64,000 nucleotides of DNA from Ruegeria sp. 6PALISEP08 (GCF_001238295.1 NZ_LGXZ01000002.1:62001-126000), one strand, 5' to 3'. Positions 1 through 9,023 are shown, numbered from the stretch's first letter. Translations and numbers: made by a program. The notes: generated by a model not told the origin, from the letters alone.

Positions 1-2
1 GA

Positions 3-284
3 GAGATCCGAGAAATCCTCATTCCGCTGGCCTGGGGCGGCATCGCCTCAACCGCGCTATTGTGCTTTATCTTCTGTTGGAACGAGGCCTATTGGACCGT
101 CCGGCTCACAACTACCGAGGCGGCAACACTCTCCAAGCTCATCGAAGGTAACCGTGCGCCGGAAGGTCTGTTCTTTGGGCGTCTCTCCGCTGTCTCTGCT
201 GCTGCAGTCGGCCCCATCATTGTGTTGGGCTGGTTCTGTCAAAAACAATTGGTCCAAGGTCTCACCTTTGGCGCCGTGAAATAG
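3..284 (+). CDS. Sugar-alcohol ABC transporter permease, MalG/SmoG type (3' end only)
   Basis: Only the last 93 residues are in the window. The frame is open from base 3 and ends with TAG at 282-284. Hydrophobic stretches and the ending GLTFGAVK are typical of MalG-type inner-membrane permeases (binding-protein-dependent sugar importers); FCWNEAYWTVRL is the kind of loop seen in the sorbitol/mannitol subgroup. It is followed after 9 nt by the ATPase gene and then by two polyol dehydrogenases, which supports polyol uptake. The substrate is inferred from these neighbours. Confidence 0.8.
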   Translation, partial: EIREILIPLAWGGIASTALLCFIFCWNEAYWTVRLTTTEAATLSKLIEGNRAPEGLFFGRLSAVSAAAVGPIIVLGWFCQKQLVQGLTFGAVK

Positions 285-293
285 GAAAAGATC

Positions 294-1298
294 ATGGGAC
301 GTATTGTACTTGAAAACGTAACCAAAAGCTTTGGCTCGACAGAAGTCATCCCGCCGTTGAACTTAACTATCGAAGACGGCGAGTTCGCTGTGTTTGTCGG
401 ACCATCAGGCTGCGGTAAATCCACCCTATTGCGTGTAATCGCGGGTTTAGAGGACGCAACGTCTGGTAAAGTGCTCATCGATGATGAGGACGTGACAGAG
501 ATCTCCCCTTCCAAACGCGGACTTGCCATGGTGTTCCAGACCTATGCGCTTTATCCGCACATGAGCGTTCGCAAAAATATTGCTTTTCCAATGCGGATGG
601 CAGGCATGAGCGAGGAGGAGCAAGAAAAACGCATAACAGCGGCGGCAAATTCGTTGAACCTGACCGACTATTTGGACCGTAAACCAGGCCAATTGTCCGG
701 TGGTCAACGTCAGCGTGTAGCCATTGGCCGTGCCATTGTCCGTGACCCATCTGCGTTCCTTTTCGACGAACCTTTATCGAACCTTGATGCAGCTTTGCGG
801 GTCGGAATGCGGCTCGAGATCACCGAAATGCATGAACGTATGAAGACTACGATGATCTATGTGACCCACGATCAGGTTGAAGCCATGACGATGGCCAACA
901 AGATAGTCGTGTTGCAAGCCGGTGTAATCGAACAGGTCGGCTCTCCGCTGGAACTTTACCACCGTCCGCGCAACAAGTTCGTGGCGGGCTTTATCGGCAG
1001 CCCTAAGATGAATCTGATTGAAGGTGCGTTGGCTGAGGAACATGCTGCCCATACCATTGGCATCCGCCCTGAGCATTTAAGCGTCTCGGACAAGGAAGGT
1101 TTGTGGCAGGGGACAGTCGGTGTTGCAGAGCACTTGGGATCTGACACATTCATCCACATACATGGCATTGAAGGTTGTGATCCTATGACCATGCGTGCCG
1201 CAGGTGATGTTTCGTTCAAACACGGTGATCGGGTCTACCTGACACCGGATGCAACGCAAATTCACAAGTTTGATGCGCAAGGTCTTAGGATCGAGTGA
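294..1298 (+). CDS. smoK: Sugar-alcohol ABC transporter ATP-binding protein (SmoK/MalK/UgpC type)
   Basis: 334 aa, the usual length for a MalK/UgpC-type ATPase with a C-terminal regulatory domain. Walker A GPSGCGKS is at residues 36-43, the ABC signature [14 protein letters not shown] near 135, Walker [12 protein letters not shown] near 157 and the switch histidine in THDQVEA. The C-terminal part (from about residue 235) carries a TOBE/OB-like region with GIRPEHL. It energises uptake through the preceding permease and acts at the cytoplasmic face of the inner membrane. An AGGAAAAG Shine-Dalgarno precedes ATG 294. The stop codon overlaps the start of the next gene (TGATG), so the genes are translationally coupled. 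The gene symbol is assigned by context with the two polyol dehydrogenases. Confidence 0.85.
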   Translation: MGRIVLENVTKSFGSTEVIPPLNLTIEDGEFAVFVGPSGCGKSTLLRVIAGLEDATSGKVLIDDEDVTEISPSKRGLAMVFQTYALYPHMSVRKNIAFPMRMAGMSEEEQEKRITAAANSLNLTDYLDRKPGQLSGGQRQRVAIGRAIVRDPSAFLFDEPLSNLDAALRVGMRLEITEMHERMKTTMIYVTHDQVEAMTMANKIVVLQAGVIEQVGSPLELYHRPRNKFVAGFIGSPKMNLIEGALAEEHAAHTIGIRPEHLSVSDKEGLWQGTVGVAEHLGSDTFIHIHGIEGCDPMTMRAAGDVSFKHGDRVYLTPDATQIHKFDAQGLRIE

Positions 1299-2068
1299 TG
1301 CAACTGGCGCGAAAGACAGCTCTTATTACAGGAGCCGCCCGCGGAATCGGGCGGGCCATTGCAGCCGCTTATATCCGCGAAGGCGCTCAGGTTGCGGTTG
1401 CAGACATTGACGCGCGCAGCATCGCCTTAACGGCCAATGAACTCGGAGAACAGGCTTGGTCTCTGCCCATGGACGTAACCGATCAGGTCAGTATTGATGA
1501 AGGGGTAAATCGCACGATCGATCACTTTGGGCAGATCGATATCCTAATCAATAATGCGGCACTTTTCACGGCGGCACCCCTGGTTGAGATCAATCGCACA
1601 GATTATTCTCGCGTGTTTGATGTGAACGTCTCCGGCACACTCTTCATGACGCAGGCCGTTGCCCGCCACATGATCGCACGCGGTAAAGGCGGAAAAATCA
1701 TAAACATGGCCTCTCAAGCAGGCCGGCGCGGAGAACCCCTTGTCGCCGTTTACTGCGCCACCAAAGCGGCAGTGATCAGCCTGACCCAATCTACCGGGCT
1801 AGACTTGATCAAGCACGGAATCAACGTCAATGCGATCTCCCCCGGTGTTGTGGACGGTGAACACTGGGACGTCGTTGATGCCTTCTTTGCCAAATATGAG
1901 AACAAAGAATTGGGTCAAAAAAAGCGGGAAGTTGGGGCCGCTGTCCCCTTTGGGCGCATGGGCACCCAAGAAGACCTCACAGGTATGGCCGTCTTTCTGG
2001 CAAGTCATGCTGCAAATTACATCGTTGCGCAGACCTATAACGTAGATGGTGGACAATGGATGAGCTAA
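1298..2068 (+). CDS. smoS: SDR-family sorbitol (L-iditol 2-) dehydrogenase
   Basis: 256-aa classical short-chain dehydrogenase. It has the cofactor motif TGAARGIG (residues 11-18), NNAA near residue 86, a catalytic Ser in NMASQ and the YxxxK pair in YCATKAA. It is expected to oxidise D-glucitol to D-fructose (and galactitol or iditol) with NAD in the cytoplasm. ATG 1298 is preferred over the GTG three bases upstream because it overlaps the smoK stop by one base. The end overlaps the mannitol dehydrogenase start by 13 nt. Its place between the ATPase and mannitol dehydrogenase genes matches the smo-type sugar-alcohol operons of Rhodobacteraceae; exact substrate is inferred. Confidence 0.85.
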   Translation: MQLARKTALITGAARGIGRAIAAAYIREGAQVAVADIDARSIALTANELGEQAWSLPMDVTDQVSIDEGVNRTIDHFGQIDILINNAALFTAAPLVEINRTDYSRVFDVNVSGTLFMTQAVARHMIARGKGGKIINMASQAGRRGEPLVAVYCATKAAVISLTQSTGLDLIKHGINVNAISPGVVDGEHWDVVDAFFAKYENKELGQKKREVGAAVPFGRMGTQEDLTGMAVFLASHAANYIVAQTYNVDGGQWMS

Positions 2069-3549
2069 TCTCCCTTTCGAACGCGACACTTGATCAATTG
2101 ACCGTCGAACACCCTCGGTATGACCGCACAACCCTGACACCCGGAATTGTTCACATCGGCGTTGGCAACTTTCATCGCGCTCATCAGGCCTGGTACCTAC
2201 ATCGCCTGATGCAAGCAAACCAAGCAAAGGACTGGGCCATTATCGGTGCTGGCGTACGTCCATATGACGCAGCCATGCGTGAGAAGTTGCTTGCTCAGGA
2301 TTGTTTGACCACCCTGATTGAACTTGATCCAAAAATTGTCTCTGCCGAGGTCATCGGCTCAATGATCGATTATCTGCCAATCGAAGAAAGCAATGCGACG
2401 CTTATTTCTCAAATGGCGGAACCCGCAATACGTATCGTTGCAATGACAGTGACTGAAAGCGGCTACTACATCGATCCGGTCACTAAGGAATTTGATGCCG
2501 CACACGCCGATCTGCAACACGACGCGGCTAATCCCGACAGGCCGATCACCGCCTTCGGCGCAATTGTCGCCGCTCTACGCCTGCGCCATGCCGCCGGTCA
2601 TGGGCCGTTCACCTGTCTCAGCTGTGACAACCTGCAAGGGAACGGGGACATCCTACGCCAAACCGTCGTGTCCTTAGCGCGCCTATCCGATGCAGATCTG
2701 GCTGATTGGATTGACACCGAAGTGACGTTCCCAAACTCCATGGTTGACTGTATTGCACCTTCCAATGGGCCCAAAGAGCTGGCGCTTGCCGCGGATTTTG
2801 GCATCATCGACAATGCGTTGGTCACGCACGAAGCCTTTCGCCAATGGGTCATTGAGGATAAGTTTTGCGTAGGGCGGCCGAATTGGGAAAAAGTGGGCGC
2901 GACCTTCTCGGACAATGTTCATTCATTTGAGACTATGAAAATCCGAATCCTGAACGCTGGTCATCAGGTCATTGCAAATGTCGGTGAAATACTGGGGATC
3001 GAAACGATTGCAGATTGTATGGCGCATTCCGAACTTGCAGCGTTTTTTGGCACAGTCCAACGCACAGAAATCGCACCTACAGTCGCCGCTGTGCCAGGCA
3101 AAACGCCCGCACAATATGTAGAGCTTGTCGAAGATCGCTTCTCGAACCCCCGAATTGTGGATACAACCCGCCGCGTAGCCTTCGACGGTTCTGCTCGCCA
3201 CCCCGGTTTTGTCTTGCCCATCCTGCGCGATCAGCTTGCCGCTGGGCGCAGTGTTGAAGGATTGGCGCTGGTCGAGGCTCTCTGGGCACGTATGTGTTTC
3301 GGTACGCGGGAAGATGCGAGTGTGATCGAAGCAAATGATCCCATCTGGAATGATCTTTGCAAAACGGCGAAAGCGGCGAAAGAACGTCCGATGGCGTGGC
3401 TAGAACTAAATCGGATTTACGGCGACTTGGCACAACCGAGTCCTTTCTCAGAGGCGTTTTGTAGATGGCTCCCGATGATCTGGGAGCAAGGTTGCGAATC
3501 GGCATTGAAGGCTTACGCCGTCCTTGTTCGAGAAGAATCCTGTGCCTGA
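2056..3549 (+). CDS. mtlK: Mannitol 2-dehydrogenase family protein
   Basis: 497 aa, normal for the polyol-specific long-chain dehydrogenase family. The N-terminal Rossmann part contains GVGNFHRAHQAWYLHRL, and the centre carries the family motif KIRILNAGHQ, whose Lys, Asn and His form the catalytic centre. It oxidises D-mannitol (and D-arabinitol or sorbitol in relatives) to the ketose in the cytoplasm. The start ATG lies inside the end of the sorbitol dehydrogenase gene in another frame, so this is the last gene of a tight operon. It ends before a gene-poor stretch that borders a mobile element, so any downstream sugar kinase genes would have been displaced or are absent. Confidence 0.88.
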   Translation: MDELISLSNATLDQLTVEHPRYDRTTLTPGIVHIGVGNFHRAHQAWYLHRLMQANQAKDWAIIGAGVRPYDAAMREKLLAQDCLTTLIELDPKIVSAEVIGSMIDYLPIEESNATLISQMAEPAIRIVAMTVTESGYYIDPVTKEFDAAHADLQHDAANPDRPITAFGAIVAALRLRHAAGHGPFTCLSCDNLQGNGDILRQTVVSLARLSDADLADWIDTEVTFPNSMVDCIAPSNGPKELALAADFGIIDNALVTHEAFRQWVIEDKFCVGRPNWEKVGATFSDNVHSFETMKIRILNAGHQVIANVGEILGIETIADCMAHSELAAFFGTVQRTEIAPTVAAVPGKTPAQYVELVEDRFSNPRIVDTTRRVAFDGSARHPGFVLPILRDQLAAGRSVEGLALVEALWARMCFGTREDASVIEANDPIWNDLCKTAKAAKERPMAWLELNRIYGDLAQPSPFSEAFCRWLPMIWEQGCESALKAYAVLVREESCA

Positions 3550-3967
3550 TATCATCTGCGCATCCGTAACTTGAACCTCTGGCTATTGGGGTAAATTAGA
3601 TGTCCTAATCGACATGCTAAGCGTTGCAGAAGCCGGAATAATGACTATGAAGCCAGTCCACTCAAAGTCCTGATTAAATCATACGGAATCTGACTTGATT
3701 GTACTGGTAAAATGGCCAAGATTTGGAGTTTCTTGATCCAAGCGCACAGCGCCCAAATTTCACGTGAACCAATTCTAGAACACTGATTTCCAAAAGATAT
3801 TGAGCTTTCACTACACGTAGCGGCCACTTTTAGTACGCGCGACTATTCACTCCTTCATTTCAGAGACGGAAAAAGGACACAAACGAATGTCCCCTTTTTC
3901 TTATAGGGAATTGATTTTTTCGTTTGCCGCGAATTTCTGCTTCTCGCCCATTTCCTCGCCCTCACGC
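3550..3967. other. Non-coding left flank of the mobile element
   Basis: 418 bp between mtlK and the 3' end of the serine recombinase gene. I see no convincing gene; the stretch is AT-richer than both neighbours. The only clear structure is the bidirectional terminator at 3870-3899. One end of the integrated element should lie here, since serine integrases normally sit close to an att site, but I could not pick out a direct repeat shared with the 8994-9991 region. Confidence 0.5.
3870..3899. terminator. Bidirectional rho-independent terminator
   Basis: AAAAAGGACA (3870-3879) pairs with TGTCCCCTTTTT (3888-3899) around an 8-nt loop, leaving two unpaired C on the right arm. The A-run on one side and the T-run on the other make it work in either direction. 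It lies about 70 bp downstream of the recombinase stop (minus strand) and could also stop mtlK transcription. Confidence 0.7.
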
Positions 3968-5533
3968 TCAACAGGGGACGACAACGGGTTCGTTCTCGGA
4001 GCTGCCACCCAGCAGAGCTCCGCTCCTGAGATGCATCTCGGCTTGCAACCCGTGTTGCGCTCGCTCGTCTGGCATCAGCGTGATCTTGTCGATGAGCATC
4101 GCCAGATATCCATGCGCTTCCTCGACATAAGCCTTGTCAGAGAGCAGATGCTCGAAGTTGTTAAGCGCGCGCTCATAGATGGCGCGCGCATCTTCAACCT
4201 CAGCCTGGCTGCGCGCGATCTGTGCCTCAAGTGCTGTTTTACAAGACGTCAAATCGCTAATTTCTTGCTCCAGAGCGCCCGCCTTGGTTTTAAACGTGGA
4301 ATATGGAGCGCCTTCAGCGACAGCCGCGAGGATATTGTCACGCCCAGCGGTTGCTCTGTCGCGCGCCGTTTCAAATCGTCTGAGGTCAGCCTCCAGCTGC
4401 CCGTCTGCGAGCTTGCCGCGTTCGTCTTCCAGGGCCTGCTCAAAGCGTTTTAGCAGGTCGTCTGACCGAAAGGCCGCCCGCAGCGCCCCAAACACACGCG
4501 CTTCAATGCGTCTGCGCGAGATCGGACGTTTGTTGTTACATGCGGCGCGCCTTGCTTCTCTGCAGCGGTAGCTCGTCTTGTTGATGGTGACATACGGTGC
4601 TCCGCAGCACCCGGACTTTAACAGGCCAGACAGAAGAAAGACGGTGCGCCGCGCCGCACTGGCCGCTTTGGGTGTGTCCGCGGCCCTCCGTGCCAGCTCG
4701 GTCTGCACGGCGTCCCAAAGAACCTGATCTATGATGCGCAATTCAGGGATCTCCTGCTCCACATAGTCTTCCGGTGTGGGTTTGAGTTTCCGCTGACCGG
4801 TCTTTGGGTGATATGTGTGCGTAAACTGGCAAATGCTGGCGATCCCGATGTAAAGCTGGTTGCGCAGAATGCCTTCCCGTCGAGACGGATTGCCGCGGAT
4901 CGTAGAGCCATCCCATGAGCCACCATTGGGCGCCGGGATACGGTCCTTGTTGAGGCCTTCGGCAATCGACTGTGCCGAACGACCGGTTGCAAACTCTTCA
5001 AAGATACGGCGCACAATACGCGCCTGATCGGGATCGATCTCCCGGTTGGTGCCGGTTTCTGCCTCACGCTTTCGGTAGCCGAACGCACGGGTGTGCAAGC
5101 GGTGCCGCGTGACCGCGCCTTGCATGCCGCGGCGGGTATGATCCGAGATCTTCTGGCTGAACATCTGCGCGCCAAAGCCCGCAAAGAGCACCTTCATGAA
5201 GTCCTGCTCACCTTCCTGGATCGAGTGCAGCTTGATATCCTGGAACATGAAGAAGTCGTACGTGCTCAACGCATCTTTGACTTTGCGTGTGAGACGGTCG
5301 ATGGCTTCCACCACGACCACATCAAAAGACTGAGCCGCAGCTGCCGCCTTCATCGCCTGGAAGCCCGGACGACGCATGTCTTTGCCTGACTTCTCTCGGT
5401 CTTCAAAGACATTAACAATCGCCCAGCCCTGACGCGCGCAGAAGCGTTCCGCCACGGCAATTTGATCTTCGATCGAGGTGGCTTTCTGCAAGTCTGAGCT
5501 ATAGCGAGCATAAACGACGGCGCGGAGAGTCAT
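3968..5533 (-). CDS. Large serine recombinase (site-specific integrase of the element)
   Basis: 521 aa. The N-terminal resolvase/invertase domain has YARYSSD with the likely nucleophile Ser12, the arginine-containing SGKDMRRPGF and EAIDRLTRK. A central recombinase domain follows (RIFEEFATGRSAQSIAEGLN). A zinc-ribbon-like segment has CC, C and C residues in LKSGCCGAPY and RCREARRAACNN. The C-terminal part is a coiled coil (about residues 370-480). Such proteins integrate and excise phages and mobilizable elements through short att sites. AAGGAAA precedes ATG, and the start overlaps the upstream small gene by ATGA (5530-5533), so it is the last gene of a minus-strand operon. Confidence 0.92.
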   Translation of the reverse strand: MTLRAVVYARYSSDLQKATSIEDQIAVAERFCARQGWAIVNVFEDREKSGKDMRRPGFQAMKAAAAAQSFDVVVVEAIDRLTRKVKDALSTYDFFMFQDIKLHSIQEGEQDFMKVLFAGFGAQMFSQKISDHTRRGMQGAVTRHRLHTRAFGYRKREAETGTNREIDPDQARIVRRIFEEFATGRSAQSIAEGLNKDRIPAPNGGSWDGSTIRGNPSRREGILRNQLYIGIASICQFTHTYHPKTGQRKLKPTPEDYVEQEIPELRIIDQVLWDAVQTELARRAADTPKAASAARRTVFLLSGLLKSGCCGAPYVTINKTSYRCREARRAACNNKRPISRRRIEARVFGALRAAFRSDDLLKRFEQALEDERGKLADGQLEADLRRFETARDRATAGRDNILAAVAEGAPYSTFKTKAGALEQEISDLTSCKTALEAQIARSQAEVEDARAIYERALNNFEHLLSDKAYVEEAHGYLAMLIDKITLMPDERAQHGLQAEMHLRSGALLGGSSENEPVVVPC

Positions 5534-5706
5534 GGCGTTTCCTTGATTGGGTGGTTCAAATTGGCGGCGGGTTGCGACGCGATGGCTTGCACCTCGGCGC
5601 GCGCCATCAACTTGAGTAAACCGCGCAGGGCGATCTGGGTCTGGTTTTTTGCGCCCTGTGGCGCGTTGGCGGCCTGGGCGGTGAACTGAAGGGGTGAACG
5701 GTCCAT
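5530..5706 (-). CDS. Small protein of the mobile element, unknown function
   Basis: 58 aa from ATG 5706, which follows an AGGGA Shine-Dalgarno by 8 nt; an upstream ATG at 5775 would give 81 aa. The stop overlaps the recombinase start as ATGA, so the gene is probably real and coupled to it. The protein is Ala/Gln-rich with one short helix (LRGLLKLMARAEVQAIA). I do not recognise it. Small proteins beside large serine recombinases are sometimes directionality factors, but nothing in this sequence proves that. Confidence 0.55.
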   Translation of the reverse strand: MDRSPLQFTAQAANAPQGAKNQTQIALRGLLKLMARAEVQAIASQPAANLNHPIKETP

Positions 5707-5832
5707 GTCGGGGTCCCTGTGTTGGTGTCTGCCTTGAGTGGCAGTCGGAACTTGGGACTGACGGAATTTTTGCAAAAAACAGTTTGGATGGTTTGATCCG
5801 AAAGCGCCTTTGCGCCTCCGGATCGTTGCAGG

Positions 5833-6267
5833 TCAGGTCATATCCTCGCCGCGCAGCGTCAGCGCTATTTGCTCGGATCGACGCAGTCGGCCAAGTGTTT
5901 GCAGGGTTGTGAGCAACGACTTCAGGGGCTGGATCTTGCTCTCCAGGTCCCGCGCCTTCGGCTCCAACTCTTCGATATGGTAGCCGCCGCGCACGTGGTT
6001 CTCATCCGATATGAACTCGGTGCGCCGTCCAGTGTCGACAACTTCGATCAGCGGCAGCAGCATACACTCCAACGCATCGAGGTCCCGCGCAGAGAAAATC
6101 TTCTCCTGCGCAATCCGCACCGCAAGACGGCGTGCGGCATTGGCACTTTGTATGTCGGTCCAGCAATCCACCAACTGGTCCAGCGCGTCGTGCGCGCTGG
6201 GAGCGAGGCTGAGAGCTTGGAAGATCGCAGATTGGATCGGGTCGTAGTCGATGTTGAGCTTAGACAT
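5833..6267 (-). CDS. Mobile-element protein, unknown, mostly helical
   Basis: 144 aa from ATG 6267, chosen because GGGAGA lies 8 nt upstream; a longer in-frame reading to 6519 overlaps the preceding gene and looks non-coding. The sequence is largely alpha-helical with a charged C-terminal helix pair (EELEPKARDLESKIQPLKSL). No catalytic motif is visible. The start overlaps the stop of the PemK-like gene by 8 nt, so the two are translationally coupled. It could be the partner of that toxin-like protein or a regulator of the recombinase operon; both are inference. Confidence 0.6.
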   Translation of the reverse strand: MSKLNIDYDPIQSAIFQALSLAPSAHDALDQLVDCWTDIQSANAARRLAVRIAQEKIFSARDLDALECMLLPLIEVVDTGRRTEFISDENHVRGGYHIEELEPKARDLESKIQPLKSLLTTLQTLGRLRRSEQIALTLRGEDMT

Positions 6268-6805
6268 TGATCGTCTCCCATGTGGTTTTATGGAACTTGG
6301 ACCGTCGCTCAACAGTGACAGGCCGGCGGCCACCGGCCCTACGCCGCTGTCGGCCCAGATAATCGCGCCGGATATCGCGTTCGGCGTGAATGCGGGCCCG
6401 CACCTTGTGCATGCGGGCGTTTGCAGGACCGCTGAGGCGTCCGAGCACCGGCGTCCCTTTCTCTGAGTGCAGCTCGAACCCGGGATGATCGAGTGACACG
6501 AGAATCCGCCGCGAAGCATCGAAGCGCGTTGGAAGGTGAAGTGCGGCTAAAGCGCGGTCCTTCTCGGAGCGCACATCTACGCAGTAGGCGGCCTTGCAGG
6601 AACGCGGATTGGATGTGCCGTAGGCGAGAGACGCGAAGCGACCAACATCTGTCTCTTCCACATCGAGTACCAGTGCCGGACGGACCTTTGGAAGGTTCGG
6701 GCCATCTGTCTCATGGGGAAAGCGGAAAGCAACAACGTCGCCGGTATGTAGCGCATCCTGCCAAGTGGCCGGACGCGCGGTGTTGGTTGGTGGTGTGTCG
6801 GTCAT
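6260..6805 (-). CDS. PemK/MazF-like protein of the mobile element
   Basis: 181 aa from ATG 6805, which has GGAG six nt upstream. Residues 20-60 (GDVVAFRFPHETDG, VRPALVLDV, SLAYGTS) resemble the beta-barrel start of PemK/MazF-family endoribonuclease toxins, followed by RRILVSLDHPGF and a basic C-terminus (RRDYLGRQRRRAGGRRP). It is longer than a typical 110-aa MazF, and in classical modules the antitoxin gene comes first, whereas here the toxin-like gene does. It starts the minus-strand operon that ends in the recombinase. It could be a stability function of the element or a fold relative with another role. Confidence 0.5.
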   Translation of the reverse strand: MTDTPPTNTARPATWQDALHTGDVVAFRFPHETDGPNLPKVRPALVLDVEETDVGRFASLAYGTSNPRSCKAAYCVDVRSEKDRALAALHLPTRFDASRRILVSLDHPGFELHSEKGTPVLGRLSGPANARMHKVRARIHAERDIRRDYLGRQRRRAGGRRPVTVERRSKFHKTTWETINV

Positions 6806-7300
6806 TGGAATCTCCAATTGGAACAATCATCACGTCTTGTTCTGATCCGGGGCTGGTCCCCGGCCTCAGATGCGCGACACAACGTCTGCGCAGCTGAGAC
6901 CGGGCGTCCTGCACCTGGTGCACACACCGCCTCACAGCGGCCAGCGCTGGAAGGGGCTTGGGGAAGGTCGGGCAAGGATCTTCCTCAAGAGCACGGGGTC
7001 TCGGGGCGGTATGCGGAATACCCCTTGAGCCTGCCGGGAGGCGCCCATGGAGTGCAGAGGAGCGTGGCAAACGTTTCTTTGCCGCCCACCGCGCAGGGGA
7101 CCCGCGGTAGCGCGGGGTTCGGGGCAGCGCCCCGACGAACGACAGCCAGAGCGGTTTCCAAGGGAAACTGCGCGGTCTGATTAGTGAGTAACTCTCCCTG
7201 CACAGCCAGGCCGCGCCTTGGTCAAGACGGCGCGTCAAACCTGCGATGCACAAGTTTGCGACAGCGGACGCACTTCCCGTCCTCAAGATGAGAGGACGAC
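6806..7300. other. Divergent non-coding region between PemK-like operon and relaxase (mobilization region)
   Basis: 495 bp without a convincing gene, separating the minus-strand recombinase operon from the plus-strand relaxase. It must hold both promoters. Two compact hairpins are visible: CGGGGC/GCCCCG (7120-7125 with 7129-7134) and GTTTCC/GGAAAC (7154-7159 with 7163-7168). The second lies 12 nt before an oriT-like sequence at 7181-7194. This is the usual place for the transfer origin of MobV-type plasmids and elements. Confidence 0.55.
7154..7194 (+). other. Candidate origin of transfer (oriT)
   Basis: A 6-bp stem with 3-nt loop (7154-7168) is followed by TTAGTGAGTAACTC at 7181-7194. The latter contains the dyad GAGTAACTC and resembles the TAGTGTG/TTA nick core of pMV158 as I remember it (9 of 14 positions). 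It lies about 110 bp upstream of the MobV-type relaxase start, the standard arrangement in this relaxase family. The nick position is not shown by the sequence alone. Confidence 0.4.
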
Positions 7301-8517
7301 GTGACGGACGAAGTGATCAAGGCGGCCACCAAGCAACACCCTGTGGTGTTGCGCATGGAAGGTCTGTTTCCAGCGGATATGGGCGGATACGAGCTGCACC
7401 GCCGCCGAAAAGGCGGCGATCTCGGTCACGTGGATGAAACACGATCGAGCCTCAACCGGCGCCTGATCGGCGGCGAAGACTGGGCGCAGCGTGCGCTCAA
7501 AGAGATCGAAGAGATGCGTGTGGAGAACTTTGCTAAAGAGCTTGAGGGGCTGACGAAGCGGCGGCGTAAAGCGGAGCTTGCCAAACGTGTTGCCGAAGGC
7601 CCGAAGAATCCTTGGCGAGCAACGCGTCATGGTCCTCTGCGTGAGGTGATCATCACGGCGCACAAGGACTGGTTTGCAGCGTTTGATCACGACAACATTG
7701 ACGACCTGTTTGGCGAGAGCCGCGAAGACCGCTTTGAGCAGATAGCTGTGGCATGGCTCAAGGACAGCTTTGGAGATGATGTCATTCACGCGCGGGCTGA
7801 TCTTGATGAGACCACTTATCATATCCACGCTATTGTCATGCCACGTTCTGAGACAAAAGACGGGCGCAAGATGCTGCAGCCGTCAGTGCACGCTCTGATC
7901 AAGGACTATGAGAAGGCGCAAGACAGCGTTGGAGATTGGTTTGCAGAGCTTGGATTGAAGCGCGGAGAGCGGCGCAAGCAGGCATTGCGAGACGCAGTGC
8001 ATCAGCATCGCAAAGAACAGACATCGAGCGCCAATGAGCACGAAGGACTCGCGAGCCTTCCGGAGTATGTGGAACACGTCAGCCCGCGCAAATGGCGGGA
8101 AGAGAAAGAGCGGCAACTGACAGAGCGTGAAGCCCACGTAGGCAAACGCGAGAAACAAGCCGCGACCGTGATAAGACCGCAAAGGCCGTTGCGGAAGGCG
8201 GCCCCAAAACGCTGGCGGAGATGGCGCAGCCTGATGGCAAATCCATCGCCGCGCGCTTGTTTGGAAAAGCATTTTTTGCGTTGCGCATAAAAGCCCGCGA
8301 GGAGGCAAGGCAGGAAGCCCAAGCTGAGGTGCAGACGCATTTTGAGGAGACCAAAGCGGCGGATGATGCGATTGTCGCAGCGTCGGCCTCCCTTCCGGAC
8401 CGCGCAAAGAAAGAGATCATCAAAGCGCGTCGGTCACTGGTGGGGCGCATCACGACACTCAAGCGCGCGATCAATAAATGGCACCAACCAGGGCAAAACA
8501 AGGATCCCGAGGTTTAA
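7301..8517 (+). pseudogene. MobV/Pre-type relaxase, interrupted by a frameshift
   Basis: GTG 7301 follows AGAGGA by 4 nt. The first reading (7301-8290) has the Mob_Pre pattern: ELHRRRKGGDLGHVDETR near residue 31 and the metal-binding TTYHIHAIVMP with His174 and His176. Between about 8131 and 8220 the coding signal moves from this frame into the -1 frame, which then stays open to TAA at 8515-8517 and encodes a plausible helical C-terminus (RDRDKTAKAVAEGG onward). One lost base near GCCGCGACC (about 8158-8167) explains it. No slippery heptamer is seen, so a mutation or a sequencing error is likelier than programmed frameshifting. The N-terminal catalytic domain (about 285 aa) is intact and might still nick DNA. 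Confidence 0.8.
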
Positions 8518-8660
8518 GGGTGTCAAACTCCCCTCAAACTTTTTCTCGCTAAAGACCAATGAACATACCTGATGAGTGTCGGTGGCGGCAATAAGCCCCC
8601 ACCGACATTCACCGGGAGCAAATGCTCCCAAATAATCACGGTAAACAAGAGGGACTTCTC

Positions 8661-8993
8661 ATGAACCTACCGACAAACCTCTCCTCGGCGCAGTTGCGCG
8701 CGCTCGGGATCATTGCAGGCATCGGCAAAGCGCAAGCCGAGGAAACCTCAAAAATCACGGAGGCCTTTGCGGATACGCTGCCTGCATTCCTTGAAGCCGC
8801 GACTGAAGACGAAGCCTTCGGGCGCAAAGTCTTCGTGCTCTTTGAAGCCGTCGCCAAAATCGGCGCAGCCAAAAAGATGCAACGTCATCCGCTGCGCCCA
8901 GCAGGCATCGACCAAGAAGTAGAGACACTGCGGGAGGCGAAAAAGAGCAAGCCGAAGGTGATGGCAAGACCAGATCCGGAACCCAAGGGGTAA
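8661..8993 (+). CDS. Mobile-element hypothetical protein
   Basis: 110 aa from ATG 8661, with AGAGGG about 8 nt upstream. The first 80 residues look helical (SSAQLRALGIIAGIGKAQAEE, ITEAFADTLPAFLEAA); the last 30 are basic and Pro/Lys-rich. No family is recognised. It lies 144 bp downstream of the relaxase in the same direction, so it is probably an accessory gene of the mobilization region. The terminator at 9024-9049 follows it closely, which supports a transcribed unit. Confidence 0.55.
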   Translation: MNLPTNLSSAQLRALGIIAGIGKAQAEETSKITEAFADTLPAFLEAATEDEAFGRKVFVLFEAVAKIGAAKKMQRHPLRPAGIDQEVETLREAKKSKPKVMARPDPEPKG

Positions 8994-9023
8994 GCGGCTA
9001 ACGGCAAGCACACCGAACAGAAA

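Noticed and set aside
8131..8220. Programmed -1 frameshifting in the relaxase gene
   Set aside because: No X-XXY-YYZ slippery heptamer or strong downstream structure was seen in the window where the frame changes.
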